Counted from the first letter of the stretch, positions 32,910 through 42,142 are shown. The stretch is DNA of 64,000 nt from DATBLY01 sp963705545 (GCA_963705545.1 CAVPJX010000004.1:62001-126000), one strand, 5' to 3'. The notes: generated by a model from the letters alone, not told the origin. Program-made: numbers and translations.

Positions 32910-34004
32910 ATGCGCCTCGCGTGGGTCGAGCTGCGCGACTTCCGCAATCACGAGCACACGCGGATCGAGTCCGTCGCGGACGGGCTGATCGTGGCCGTGG
33001 GGCCGAACGGCGAGGGGAAGACGAACCTCCTCGAGGGGATCGACTACCTCTGCGCGCTGTCCTCGCCGCGCGTGTCGGCCGGCCTTCCGCTCGTGCGCCG
33101 TGGGGCATCGGCGGCCTACGTCCGCGGCGAGGTCGAGACGGGGAACGGCCGGGTCTTGGTCGAGGTGGAGATCCCGACGCAGGGCGCGAACCGCGTCCAG
33201 GTGAACCGATCGCCGGTGCGGCGCAAGCGGGACGTCCGGCGTCAGGTCCGGGCGGTGTTCTTCGGCCCCGACGACCTGGACGTCGTCCGCGGCGAGCCGT
33301 CGCATCGGCGGCGGTTCCTCGACGAGGCGCTGATCACCCTGTGGCCGCTCAAGGAGTCGCTGATCACCGCGTACGACCGGACGCTCCGACAGCGGAACCG
33401 CCTGCTGAAGGAGTGGGACCGGCCGGGGGTCCCGCCGGAGATGGCCGCGTGGGACGAGGAGCTCGTGGCCGCGGCCGCGGCATTGACCCGGGCCCGAGCC
33501 GAGGCCGTCGAACGGCTCGCGCCGCCGGCGTCGGTCGAGTTCCGGGCCCTGGCCGGCTATGACCTGTCCTGCGTGTACGCGCCGGTCGTGTGGAGCGACG
33601 ACGACCTCGAGGACGCGATCCGCACCCGGATCGACGAGCGGCGATCCGACGAGCTGATCCGCCGGACCTCGCTCGTCGGACCGCACCGCGACGATCTGGA
33701 CCTCGCCGTCCGGGACCTGGGCGCGCGCGCGTTCGCGTCGCACGGCGAGGCGTGGGCGGCCGCGCTCTGCCTGCGGATCGGGCTCGCGTCGGCGGTGGCG
33801 GACGAGATCGGCGAGCCCCCGATCCTGCTGGTCGACGATCCGTTCTCGGCGCTCGATCCCGGACGTCGCGATCTGATCGGCGACCGCCTCGCCGGTCGTG
33901 ACGGACAGGTCGTGATCTCGGTGGCCGACGAGGCCGACGTGCCGGCGGCCGCGCACGCGACCTGGGACGTCCGCGCCGGGACCGTGTCGCCCCGGAGCGC
34001 CTGA
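32910..34004 (+). CDS. recF: Recombination mediator RecF
   Basis: A 364-residue SMC-like ATPase that helps RecA load at gaps. The opening is MRLAWVELRDFRNHEHTRIE, Walker A is GPNGEGKTNLLEGI, the middle has RRRFLDEALITLWP, and the signature/Walker B end is SHGEAWAAALCLRIGLASAV with ILLVDDPFSALDPGRR. In most RecF the signature is S-x-GQ; here it is ASHGEAW, a small variation. It follows dnaN by 19 nt. Confidence 0.94.
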   Translation: MRLAWVELRDFRNHEHTRIESVADGLIVAVGPNGEGKTNLLEGIDYLCALSSPRVSAGLPLVRRGASAAYVRGEVETGNGRVLVEVEIPTQGANRVQVNRSPVRRKRDVRRQVRAVFFGPDDLDVVRGEPSHRRRFLDEALITLWPLKESLITAYDRTLRQRNRLLKEWDRPGVPPEMAAWDEELVAAAAALTRARAEAVERLAPPASVEFRALAGYDLSCVYAPVVWSDDDLEDAIRTRIDERRSDELIRRTSLVGPHRDDLDLAVRDLGARAFASHGEAWAAALCLRIGLASAVADEIGEPPILLVDDPFSALDPGRRDLIGDRLAGRDGQVVISVADEADVPAAAHATWDVRAGTVSPRSA

Positions 34005-34017
34005 GGGTAGGGATCGC

Positions 34018-34359
34018 ATGCCGAGCGCGAAGGGATGGGGCTGGAGGAGAGGTTCGCGGTCCGAGGACCCGGTCCCGATCGGCCAGATCGTCGACGCGAT
34101 CATGGACGAGGAGCTGTTCGCGCGCGGCCGTCCGGTCGCCCAGCTCGTTCGGGAGTGGCCTCGGATCGTGGGAGCGCGCGTCGCCGCGGAGACGGCGCCA
34201 TCGAGCCTCGAGAACGGGGTCCTGACGGTCGCGGCGACCGACGGGCCATGGGGCGCGCAGGCCCGGTTCCTGGTGAACGAGATCGCGCGGCGGGCCAACG
34301 AAACGCTGGGGGATGAGGTCGTCCGCTCGGTCCGGGTCGTCGTGCGAAACCGCAGGTAG
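34018..34359 (+). CDS. DciA-type DUF721 helicase-loading protein
   Basis: A 113-residue protein of the DUF721/DciA family, the common bacterial loader of the replicative helicase DnaB. Recognised parts are VAQLVREWPRIVGARVAAET, LTVAATDGPWGAQARFLVNE and IARRANETLGDEVVRSVRVV. The N-terminus is short and basic. It occupies the usual actinobacterial slot between recF and gyrB, 13 nt after recF. Confidence 0.87.
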   Translation: MPSAKGWGWRRGSRSEDPVPIGQIVDAIMDEELFARGRPVAQLVREWPRIVGARVAAETAPSSLENGVLTVAATDGPWGAQARFLVNEIARRANETLGDEVVRSVRVVVRNRR

Positions 34360-34506
34360 ATGGCCGGAATCGGGCCTCGGAAACGCCGCCAACGTCCTGC
34401 CCGGTTGGTAAGATGACGGCCTGAGTAGCGCACCTTCCCCGTGCGCGCCTCCCCGAGGATCAGGGCGGCCGCTGCGTGGGGTCCGCACCGTTCGATCGGA
34501 GGCTCG

Positions 34507-36597
34507 TTGGCTGCCAAGAAGACGACCACTGCGGCGCCGGCCCGCACGGCCGCGACGGCTCGGTCCGCGACGAAGTCGACCACCGCCCGGACCTCGGCCA
34601 CGACCGCCACCTCCGGATCGACCACCGCCAAGAAGCCCGCCGCGACCTCGGCCACCCGGACACCGCGTGCCCGTTCGACCGGCAAGGGGGGCGGCTACGA
34701 GTCCTCCGACATCACGGTCCTCGAGGGCGTGGAGCACGTCCGGCTGCGACCGGGCATGTACATCGGGACGACGAGCGCCCGCGGCCTGCACCACCTGGTC
34801 TTCGAGGTGGTCGACAACGCGATCGACGAGGCGATGGCCGGGTTCTGCGACCGGATCGTCGTCACGATCCAGGCCGACGGTTCGGTGAGCGTCTTCGACA
34901 ACGGCCGCGGGATCCCCGTGAAGCCGATCCCGAAGGCGAAGGACCGCCGTCCGGCCGTCGAGGTCGTGCTGACCACGCTGAACGCGGGCGGGAAGTTCGG
35001 CGGCGGCGGCTACCGGATCTCCGGCGGGCTGCACGGCGTCGGCGTCTCGGTCGTGAACGCGCTCTCCGAGCGGATGACGGCCGAGGTCCAGCGCGACGGC
35101 TTCACCTGGACCCAGTCCTACGCGCGCGGGAAGGCGACCGGCAAGCTCACGAAGGGCAGGGCCATCAAGAAGACGGGCACCACGATCCGGTTCTGGCCCG
35201 ACCCCGAGATCTTCACCGAGACCACGGTGTTCAAGCGCGAGATCCTCGGCGAGCGTCTGCGCGAGCTGGCGTTCCTCAACAAGGGCACCGAGATCCAGCT
35301 GATCGACGAGCGCGAGTCACCCGCCGCGAAGGAGATGTTCAAGGCCAATGGCGGCCTCGTGGACTTCGTCAAGTACCTCGCCTCGGGCAGGGAGCCGGTC
35401 AACAAGGTCATCGCGATCGAGGCGAAGCAGAAGGACGCCGAGGTCGAGATCGCCCTGCAGTGGAACTCGGGCTACGCCGAGTCGTTCTTCTCGTTCGCGA
35501 ACACGATCAACACGCACGAGGGCGGCATGCACGAGGAGGGCCTCAAGAAGGCCCTGACGAACGTGATCAACCGCTACGCGCGCGCGAAGGGCCTCCTGAA
35601 GGAGAAGGAGGACAACCTGATCGGCGAGGACGTGCGCGAGGGTCTCATCGCGATCTGCTCCGTGAAGCTGATGGACCCGCAGTTCGAGGGCCAGACGAAG
35701 ACGAAGCTCGGCAACGCGTCGATGCGCTCGTTCGTCGAGACCACGATGAACGCGCAGTTCGCGACGTGGCTCGAGGAGCATCCCGGCGACGCGAAGCGGA
35801 TCGTGACGAAGGGGAGCGCGGCGTCGAAGGCGCGGATCGCGGCGCGCCAGGCGCGCGACCTGACGCGGCGCAAGTCGTTCCTCGACGGCGGGTCGCTCCC
35901 CGGCAAGCTCGCCGACTGCCAGCTGACCGATCCGGAGGTCTGCGAGCTCTACATCGTCGAGGGCGTCTCGGCCGGAGGCTCCGCCAAGAGCGCCCGCGAC
36001 CGCGCGACCCAGGCGATCCTGCCGATCCGCGGCAAGATCCTGAACGTCGAGAAGGCGCGGCTGCACAAGATCCTCGAGAACGCCGAGATCCAGGCGCTGA
36101 TCACGGCGATCGGCACCGGGATCAGCGAGGAGTTCGACCTCGAGAAGGCCCGCTACCACCGGATCGTGATCATGGCCGACGCCGACGTCGACGGCGCCCA
36201 CATCCGCACGCTGCTGCTGACCTTCTTCTTCCGGAACATGACCGAGCTGATCGACGCCGGCTACGTCTACCTGGCGCAGCCGCCGCTGTACCTGATCAAG
36301 GAGGGCAAGGAGGAGCGGTACTTCTACACCGAGCGCGAGTGGGACACGTACCGCAAGGAGAACGGCAACGGCAGCAAGAAGCTCGACCCGCAGCGGTTCA
36401 AGGGCCTCGGTGAGATGGACGCCGTGCAGCTGTGGGAGACGACGATGAACCCCGAGCGCCGGACGCTGCTGCGGGTGACGCTCGAGGACGCCGTCACGGC
36501 CGACCGCCTGTTCAGCATCCTGATGGGCGAGGACGTGCCCTCGCGCAAGGCCTTCATCGAGACGAACGCCAAGGACGTCGCGAACCTCGACGTCTGA
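34507..36597 (+). CDS. gyrB: DNA gyrase subunit B with N-terminal Ala/Thr/Lys-rich extension
   Basis: A 696-residue ATPase subunit of gyrase. From residue ~64 it is standard: SDITVLEGVEHVRLRPGMYI, DNGRGIPV, GLHGVGVSVVNALS and the TOPRIM parts LYIVEGVSAGGSAK (EGxSAGG) with MADADVDGAHI. Before that lies a 60-residue tail of Ala, Thr, Lys, Arg and Ser (AAKKTTTAAPARTAATARSA and on), like histone-H1-type DNA-binding tails. The TTG at 34507 has GGAGG 4 nt upstream, so the tail is likely translated; if a later start were used there is none (ATG/GTG) before the core. Confidence 0.95.
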   Translation: MAAKKTTTAAPARTAATARSATKSTTARTSATTATSGSTTAKKPAATSATRTPRARSTGKGGGYESSDITVLEGVEHVRLRPGMYIGTTSARGLHHLVFEVVDNAIDEAMAGFCDRIVVTIQADGSVSVFDNGRGIPVKPIPKAKDRRPAVEVVLTTLNAGGKFGGGGYRISGGLHGVGVSVVNALSERMTAEVQRDGFTWTQSYARGKATGKLTKGRAIKKTGTTIRFWPDPEIFTETTVFKREILGERLRELAFLNKGTEIQLIDERESPAAKEMFKANGGLVDFVKYLASGREPVNKVIAIEAKQKDAEVEIALQWNSGYAESFFSFANTINTHEGGMHEEGLKKALTNVINRYARAKGLLKEKEDNLIGEDVREGLIAICSVKLMDPQFEGQTKTKLGNASMRSFVETTMNAQFATWLEEHPGDAKRIVTKGSAASKARIAARQARDLTRRKSFLDGGSLPGKLADCQLTDPEVCELYIVEGVSAGGSAKSARDRATQAILPIRGKILNVEKARLHKILENAEIQALITAIGTGISEEFDLEKARYHRIVIMADADVDGAHIRTLLLTFFFRNMTELIDAGYVYLAQPPLYLIKEGKEERYFYTEREWDTYRKENGNGSKKLDPQRFKGLGEMDAVQLWETTMNPERRTLLRVTLEDAVTADRLFSILMGEDVPSRKAFIETNAKDVANLDV

Positions 36598-36620
36598 GGT
36601 TCCGCGGGTAGGGGAAGACC

Positions 36621-39068
36621 ATGTCGCAGAACCTGTTCGCCGGTCGGATCGAGGATGTCGAGCTCGAGGACGAGATCCAGCGCTCGTACCTCGACTACGC
36701 GATGTCCGTCATCGTCGGGCGCGCGCTGCCCGACGTCCGCGACGGGCTGAAGCCCGTGCACCAGCGGATCCTGTGGGCGATGCTCGAGGGCGGCTACCGT
36801 CCCGACCGCCCGCACCGCAAGTGCGCCGCCGTGATCGGCGACGTGCTGAAGAAGTACCACCCGCACGGCGACCAGTCCGTCTACGACGCGCTGGTCCGGA
36901 TGGCACAGGACTGGTCGCTGCGCGCCCCGCTCGTCGACGGGCACGGCAACTTCGGCTCGGTCGACGGCGATCCGCCGGCGGCGTATCGCTACACGGAAGC
37001 CCGCCTCGCGCCGCTCGCGATGGAGATGCTGCGCGACATCGAGGCCGAGACGGTCGACTTCCGTCCGAACTTCGACGGGCACGAGCAGGAGCCGACGGTC
37101 CTGCCGGCGCGGTTCCCGAACCTGTTGGTCAACGGCGCCGGCGGCATCGCCGTCGGCATGGCCACGAACATCCCGCCGCACAACCTCGGCGAGGTGATCG
37201 ACGGGGTCGTGCACTACATCGATCACCCCGAGTCCACCCCCGCCGACCTGATGAAGTTCATCAAGGCGCCCGACTTCCCGACCGGCGCCACGATCATGGG
37301 CAAGACCGGGATCCGCGACGCGTACGAGACCGGCCGCGGCTCGATCAAGGTCCGGGCGGTCGCGACGGTCGAGGAGGGCTCCCAGGGGCGGCCGCTGATC
37401 GTCGTGACCGAGCTCCCGTACCAGGTCAACAAGGCGCGCCTGGCGGAGAAGATCGCCGACCTGGTCAAGTCCGGGAAGCTGAAGGACGTCGCCGACATCC
37501 GCGACGAGTCGAACCGCGAAGGCATGCGCCTCGTGATCGTCTGCAAGCGCACCGCGAACGCCCAGGTCGTGCTGAACCAGCTCTACAAGCAGACCCAGCT
37601 GCAGGACTCGTTCGGCGTGATCATGCTGGCGCTCGTCGAGGGCGTGCCGCGCACGCTGAACCTTGCCGAGATGGTCGGCTACTACGTCGATCACCAGGTC
37701 GACGTCGTCACCCGCCGCACGCGCTACCAGCTGCGTCGGGCCGAGGAGCGCGACCACATCGTCCAGGGCCTGCTGATCGCGCTCGACCATCTGGACGAGG
37801 TGATCCGGATCATCCGAGCGGCGGCCGACGCCGAGGCGGCGCGCAAGCGCCTGATGACGAAGTTCAAGCTCAGCGAGATCCAGGCGAACCACATCCTGGA
37901 CATGCCCCTGCGGCGCCTGACCAAGCTCGCTCGGACCGAGCTCGACGAGGAGCACGCGAAGCTCCTCGCCGATATCACGTACCTCAACTCGCTGCTGAAG
38001 GACCCGACGAAGCTCCGCGGCGTGATCAAGGAAGAGCTCACCGAGATCCGCAAGAAGCACGCGAACGGCCGGCGGACGCAGGTCCGGGCGGACGTCGGGG
38101 ATCTCGACGTCGAGGACCTGATCGCCGAGGAGGACGTGATCATCACCGTCTCCCGCGCCGGCTACGTCAAGCGCCTGCCGATGGACGCGTTCAAGGTCCA
38201 GGGCCGCGGCGGCAAGGGGATCCGCGGGCAGAACCTCAAGGAGGAGGACGTCGTCAAGCACGTCTTCACGACGACCACCCACCACTGGATGCTGTTCTTC
38301 ACGACGAAGGGCCGCGTGTACCGCGTGAAGGCGCACGAGATCCCCGAGTCGGGGCGGACGGCCCGGGGCCTCTACGCCGCGAACCTGCCCGGCGTGGCCC
38401 TCGACGGCGACGAACGGATCAGCGCCGTGATCGACCTGAAGGAGTACTCGGAGGGCGAGTTCCTGCTGTTCGCGACGAAGAACGGGATCGTGAAGAAGAC
38501 CGCCCTGCCCGAGTACGACTCGCCGCGCACCGGCTTGATCGCGGTCAACCTGCGACCCGGCGACGAGCTGATCGAGGTGAAGCTCACCGACGGCAAGGAC
38601 GACGTGTTCCTGGTTTCGCGCAAGGGTCAGGCGATCCGCTTCAAGGAGTCGCTCGCGAGGCCGATGGGGCGGGCGACCGGCGGCGTGATCGGGATGCGCC
38701 TGGCCGAGGACGACCACGTGTTGGCGGTGGGCCTCACATCCGACGGCGAGGAGATGATCAGCGTCACCGAGCAGGGCTACGGCAAGCGCTCGAAGCTCGA
38801 GGACTACCCGGTCAAGGGCCGCGGCGGCAAGGGCGTGATCGGGCACCAGCTGACGAACAAGACCGGCCTGCTGGCCGGGGCGTTCATCGGCTCGAAGGAC
38901 CAGGACCTGCTGACGATCTCGTCCTCGGGCAAGGTCCAGCGCGTGGCCGCCGGCGACATCCGTCGCGTGGGCCGCGCCAGCCAGGGCGTGCGGACGATGC
39001 GCGTCGAGGAGGGCGGGATCGTCGCGGCGATCGCCCCGGTGATCCTCCAGATGGAGGAGGAGGGATGA
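36621..39068 (+). CDS. gyrA: DNA gyrase subunit A
   Basis: An 815-residue catalytic subunit. The N-terminal tower has IQRSYLDYAMSVIVGRALPD, the catalytic tyrosine is in AYRYTEARLAPLA, and the C-terminal beta-pinwheel carries the GyrA box VQGRGGKGIRG. The quinolone region reads HPHGDQSVYDALVRMAQ: glutamine stands where E. coli has Ser83 (alanine in mycobacteria), while the Asp87 equivalent is kept. It follows gyrB by 23 nt and overlaps the next small gene by 4 nt. Confidence 0.96.
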   Translation: MSQNLFAGRIEDVELEDEIQRSYLDYAMSVIVGRALPDVRDGLKPVHQRILWAMLEGGYRPDRPHRKCAAVIGDVLKKYHPHGDQSVYDALVRMAQDWSLRAPLVDGHGNFGSVDGDPPAAYRYTEARLAPLAMEMLRDIEAETVDFRPNFDGHEQEPTVLPARFPNLLVNGAGGIAVGMATNIPPHNLGEVIDGVVHYIDHPESTPADLMKFIKAPDFPTGATIMGKTGIRDAYETGRGSIKVRAVATVEEGSQGRPLIVVTELPYQVNKARLAEKIADLVKSGKLKDVADIRDESNREGMRLVIVCKRTANAQVVLNQLYKQTQLQDSFGVIMLALVEGVPRTLNLAEMVGYYVDHQVDVVTRRTRYQLRRAEERDHIVQGLLIALDHLDEVIRIIRAAADAEAARKRLMTKFKLSEIQANHILDMPLRRLTKLARTELDEEHAKLLADITYLNSLLKDPTKLRGVIKEELTEIRKKHANGRRTQVRADVGDLDVEDLIAEEDVIITVSRAGYVKRLPMDAFKVQGRGGKGIRGQNLKEEDVVKHVFTTTTHHWMLFFTTKGRVYRVKAHEIPESGRTARGLYAANLPGVALDGDERISAVIDLKEYSEGEFLLFATKNGIVKKTALPEYDSPRTGLIAVNLRPGDELIEVKLTDGKDDVFLVSRKGQAIRFKESLARPMGRATGGVIGMRLAEDDHVLAVGLTSDGEEMISVTEQGYGKRSKLEDYPVKGRGGKGVIGHQLTNKTGLLAGAFIGSKDQDLLTISSSGKVQRVAAGDIRRVGRASQGVRTMRVEEGGIVAAIAPVILQMEEEG

Positions 39069-39253
39069 GGGGCCGGCTCGGCATCCGCGACGGGCTCCTC
39101 GCGCTGGCCGGCGTCGGGATCGCGCTCGGCGGGCTCGCCGTACAGACGGACGTCGGGTTCTGGTCCTGGGTCGTGGCGCCGCTGATGCTCGGCATCCTGC
39201 TGCCGCTGCACGTGCGGGTGCTCTTCGCCGGAGACGGGCCGTTCCGCACGTGA
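39065..39253 (+). CDS. Small two-helix membrane protein
   Basis: A 62-residue protein starting MRGRLGIRDGLLALAGVGIA with helices at about 9-26 and 32-52 (WSWVVAPLMLGILLPLHVRV). Its ATG overlaps the gyrA stop (ATGA), so it is translated with gyrA. No family recognised. Confidence 0.6.
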   Translation: MRGRLGIRDGLLALAGVGIALGGLAVQTDVGFWSWVVAPLMLGILLPLHVRVLFAGDGPFRT

Positions 39254-39319
39254 GGTGACCCACCTCGCCCGGTTCCGGGTGCTTGACCCGCCCCCGGCGT
39301 ACCCTTAGGAACCACCCGC

Positions 39320-39763
39320 ATGGCCCAGACCGTGGAGAACCCCCCGCCCCCGCCGCAGGCGCCGCCCGCGCCCACACCCAAGCGCAGGCCGGCGAGCGCT
39401 CGGCGCACCCGCGTGGTGATCCGCAAGATCGGGCCGCTGTCGGTGCTGAAGTTCTCGCTGATCTTCTACTTCTGCGTGATGCTGATCCTCTACGTCGCGC
39501 TCGCGATCATCTACGCGCTCCTGGGCGCGGTCGGGGCGATCGACGAGACCGAGCGGATCCTCGGGCTGCTGTTCAGCAACGGGGACGGCAACGTCCAGGC
39601 ACCGCTCGTGATCGACGGCGGCACGGTCTTCCTGTGGCTGTTCGTCGGCGGCTGCGTGAACGTGATCGTGTGGTCGCTCGTGAACGTGTTCGTGGTGTTC
39701 CTCTACAACCTGATCAGCGACCTCGTCGGCGGCGTCGACGTCACGCTCGCCGAGAAGCGCTGA
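39320..39763 (+). CDS. DUF3566 membrane protein
   Basis: A 147-residue protein: a Pro-rich, then basic cytosolic start (PPPPPQAPPAPTPKRRPASA), RVVIRKIGPLSVLKFSLIFY and two main helices. The ending VFLYNLISDLVGGVDVTLAE is the DUF3566 signature. In mycobacteria the same gene (Rv0007) sits between gyrA and tRNA-Ile, exactly as here. Function unknown, possibly in the cell envelope or division. Confidence 0.85.
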   Translation: MAQTVENPPPPPQAPPAPTPKRRPASARRTRVVIRKIGPLSVLKFSLIFYFCVMLILYVALAIIYALLGAVGAIDETERILGLLFSNGDGNVQAPLVIDGGTVFLWLFVGGCVNVIVWSLVNVFVVFLYNLISDLVGGVDVTLAEKR

Positions 39764-39790
39764 TCCCGCATCCGGCTCGAGCCGCGAGGT

Positions 39791-39820
39791 TTGACAGGGT
39801 TTCCAGGCCGTGCGTACGCT
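39791..39820 (+). promoter_or_regulatory. tRNA-Ile promoter
   Basis: TTGACA (39791-39796) and TACGCT (39815-39820) are 18 nt apart. The implied start near 39827 is ~32 nt before the tRNA. Confidence 0.6.
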
Positions 39821-39858
39821 GGCTCGAGGGTTCGGGTTCGGGCCCCACGAACACACGC

Positions 39859-39933
39859 GGGCCTGTAGCTCAGCTCGGTTAGAGCGCTTCCCTGATAAGG
39901 AAGAGGTCGATGGTTCAAGTCCATCCAGGCCCA
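39859..39933 (+). tRNA. ileT: tRNA-Ile (GAT)
   Basis: A 75-nt cloverleaf. The acceptor arms GGGCCTG and CAGGCCC pair fully, the D arm is GCTC/GAGC, the anticodon stem CTTCC/GGAAG encloses CTGATAA (anticodon GAT), and the T arm GATGG/CCATC encloses TTCAAGT. The discriminator is A; no CCA is encoded. Confidence 0.97.
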
Positions 39934-39952
39934 CAAGCGGAAGGAGGGCCAC

Positions 39953-40126
39953 ATGGCTGAGGAGACCGAGACGACCGAGAAGAAGGGCGGCTTCTTCAGG
40001 AAGCTCATGAAGCTGGCGTTCATCGCGGCGATCGTGGCGGGCGTGGCGGCGATCATGAAGCGGCGTCGCGGCCAGGATCTGGACGACGTCGAGTGGCAGG
40101 AGCTGCCGCCGCCGGCCGGCGGCTGA
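39953..40126 (+). CDS. Small one-helix membrane protein downstream of tRNA-Ile
   Basis: A 57-residue protein: acidic start MAEETETTEKKGGFFRKLMK, a helix LAFIAAIVAGVAAIM (residues 21-35), then KRRRGQDLDDVEWQELPPPA. A near-perfect ribosome binding site AAGGAGGG lies at 39941-39948. It may be read from the tRNA promoter, with the strong hairpin at 40154-40186 ending the transcript. The organisation (helix, RRR stop-transfer, acidic tail) resembles many short actinobacterial membrane proteins; function unknown. Confidence 0.75.
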   Translation: MAEETETTEKKGGFFRKLMKLAFIAAIVAGVAAIMKRRRGQDLDDVEWQELPPPAGG

Positions 40127-40153
40127 GCCGCCGGACGGCGACCCCGTCCCATC

Positions 40154-40186
40154 GCCGAGAGCCCGTGCATAGCACGGGCTCTCGGC
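40154..40186 (+). terminator. Strong intrinsic-type hairpin
   Basis: Arms GCCGAGAGCCCGTGC and GCACGGGCTCTCGGC form a perfect 15-bp stem with a 3-nt ATA loop, followed by GTCTTC. It closes the tRNA-Ile / small-protein unit. Confidence 0.85.
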
Positions 40187-40203
40187 GTCTTCGGCCGCGG
40201 GGA

Positions 40204-40209
40204 TAGACT
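40204..40209 (+). promoter_or_regulatory. -10 element of a leaderless promoter
   Basis: TAGACT lies 6 nt before the GTG at 40216; no ribosome binding site. Confidence 0.45.
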
Positions 40210-40215
40210 CCGCGC

Positions 40216-41026
40216 GTGGAGGCCTGGGAGCGGGCGAACCAGGCCGCGAGAGCGGCAGGGGTGGCGCTTCGGCCCATCGCGACCCTGGAGGACGCGGATC
40301 GCCTCCTGCGCGTGATGGGCGCGACCTGGGGCGACCATGACGGCCTTCCTCGGGAGATGGTCGTCGCCCTCGCGGACAGCGGGAACGTTCCTTATGGGGC
40401 CTTCGACGGGCAGGACCTGATCGGGTTCGTGCTCGGCTGGGCGGGGGTGACGGACGCGGACGGCCTGCACGCCCACTCGCACATGCTGGCGACGCTCCCG
40501 GACCGGCGCCACGCCGGGGTGGGGTACGCGCTGAAGCTCGCGCAGCGCGCGCAATGCCTGGACCAGGAGATCATCGGTCGTCCGATGGACGTTCGATCCG
40601 CTCGTCGCGCGCAACGCCTGGTTCAACCTGGTCAAGCTGGGCGCGACGGCGGACCGGTTCCTGCCCGACTTCTACGGTGAGATGACCGACGTGGTGAACC
40701 GCGGGGATCGCAGCGATCGCCTGCTGGTCCGGTGGGACCTCCATCGGGAGACGACGGGACCCCGGCCCGCCGCGGGTCAGGTCGTCCTGGGTCCGGAGGG
40801 CGATCCCGAACGACCGTCCCCGGGGAGCCTGCGACCCCCGGTGGGCCATCCGGCGCTGATCCGGATCCCGCGCGAGTACCAGCGGCTGCGCGCGGAGGAC
40901 GCGCCCTTGGGCGCCGCCTGGCGGGAAGCGTCGCGCTCGGCGCTCCGGGCGTGCTTCGACGCCGGGCTCGTCGTGACCGGCTTCACCGAGGACTCGGCCT
41001 ACGTCTTGGAGGAGGAGGCCGGGTGA
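40216..41026 (+). CDS. GNAT acyltransferase (COG3375-like), one frameshift
   Basis: About 269 residues if one extra base near 40585 is skipped. The first part has GATWGDHDGLPREMVVALAD, AFDGQDLIGFVLGW, HSHMLATLPDRRHAGVGYAL (acetyl-CoA loop). The second frame resumes as WTFDPLVARNAWFNLVKLGA and FYGEMTDVVNRGDRSDRLLV, the hallmark of this GNAT group. It overlaps the enolase-superfamily gene by 4 nt (GTGA). In Geobacillus-type clusters a GNAT succinyltransferase beside an N-succinylamino-acid racemase converts D- to L-amino acids; that role is inferred. As written the reading frame is broken. Confidence 0.75.
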
Positions 41027-42142
41027 CGCGCGTCCGGGCCGTCGAACTCAGGCTCGTGGGGCTGCCCCTCGTCGCGCCGTTCCGGACGAGCTTCGGCGAG
41101 GAGACCGAGAAGGTCTGCGTGCTGGTGCGCGTGGACACCGACGACGCGCACGGGTGGGGCGAGTGCGTCGCAGGTCCAGACCCCGGGTACTCAGAGGAGT
41201 TCAACGACGCCGCGTGGCTCGTGCTCCGCGACTTCCTGGTGCCCGCGCTGCTCGCGTCGGGTGACGTCACGGTCGGCGACCTGGACGAGGTGCTGGCGGG
41301 TGTCCGAGGGCACCCGATGGCGAAGGCGGCCCTGATCGACGCGTTCCTCGACGCCGAGCTCCGTGCCCGGGACGTCTCCCTCGCAGCCCATCTGGGGGCG
41401 ACGGTCGATCGCGTCGCCTGTGGTGTCTCCGTCGGGATCGCATCGTCGACGGAGCGGCTCCTCGACCAGGTGGCGGGCTACCTGGCCGAGGGCTACCGCC
41501 GGATCAAGCTGAAGATCGAACCGAGGACCGACGTGGAGCGCGTGGCCGCGGTCCGCGCCGCGCACCCGGACATCCTGCTGTCGGTCGACGCGAACGCGGC
41601 GTACACGCTCGATGACGTCGGGGTGTTCCGGGCGCTCGACGCGTTCGATCTGCTGATGATCGAGCAGCCGCTGCACCACGACGACCTGCTGCAGCACGCG
41701 AAGCTCCAGGCCGAGATCTCGACGGCGATCTGCCTGGACGAGTCGATCCGCTCGGCCGCGGACGCGTCGGCCGCGATCGAGCTGGACGCGTGTCGGATCG
41801 TGAACATCAAGCAGGGACGCGTCGGGGGGATCGTCGAGGCGGTCCGCGTGCACGACGTGTGTCGGGCTGCCGGCGTGCCGGTGTGGTGCGGAGGGATGCT
41901 CGAGACGGGGATCGGGCGCGCGACGAACCTCGCCCTCGCGGCCCTGCCGGGGTTCACGCTCCCCGGCGACACGAGCGCGTCGGCCCGCTACTTCGCGCGG
42001 GACCTCACCGACGCCCTTCGTCCTGGCGCCGGACGGGACGATGGGGGTGCCGGCAGGCCCGGGGATCGGCGTCGACCCCCTGCCCGATCGGCTGGAGGCC
42101 TGCACCCGTCGCGTGGAGCTGCTGCGGCCCGGCGCCGGATAA
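41023..42142 (+). CDS. Enolase-superfamily OSBS/N-succinylamino-acid racemase, one frameshift
   Basis: About 372 residues after skipping one extra base at 42013. Catalytic features of the MLE subgroup are intact: the KxK lysine pair in RRIKLKIEP, metal ligands in LLSVDANAAY, LLMIEQPL and ICLDESI, and the opposite lysine in VNIKQGRVGG. Without the base removed the frame ends in an unrelated tail; with it, the end reads PFVLAPDGTMGVPAGPGIGV as in family members and stops at TAA 42140-42142. It could be menaquinone o-succinylbenzoate synthase (MenC) or the promiscuous NSAR; the adjoining GNAT and absence of other men genes favour NSAR. Confidence 0.8.

Noticed and set aside
36324..39377. Very long minus-strand open frame antisense to gyrA
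   Set aside because: It is a mirror of the gyrA coding frame in GC-rich DNA; the plus strand encodes a full-length gyrase subunit with all motifs.
39859..39933. tRNA-Ile as an attachment site of an integrated element
   Set aside because: No integrase gene, and no repeat of the tRNA 3' end was seen downstream to 50.7 kb.
42000..42020. Programmed frameshift in the racemase-like gene
   Set aside because: No slippery heptamer or downstream structure is evident, and similar single extra bases occur in unrelated genes.
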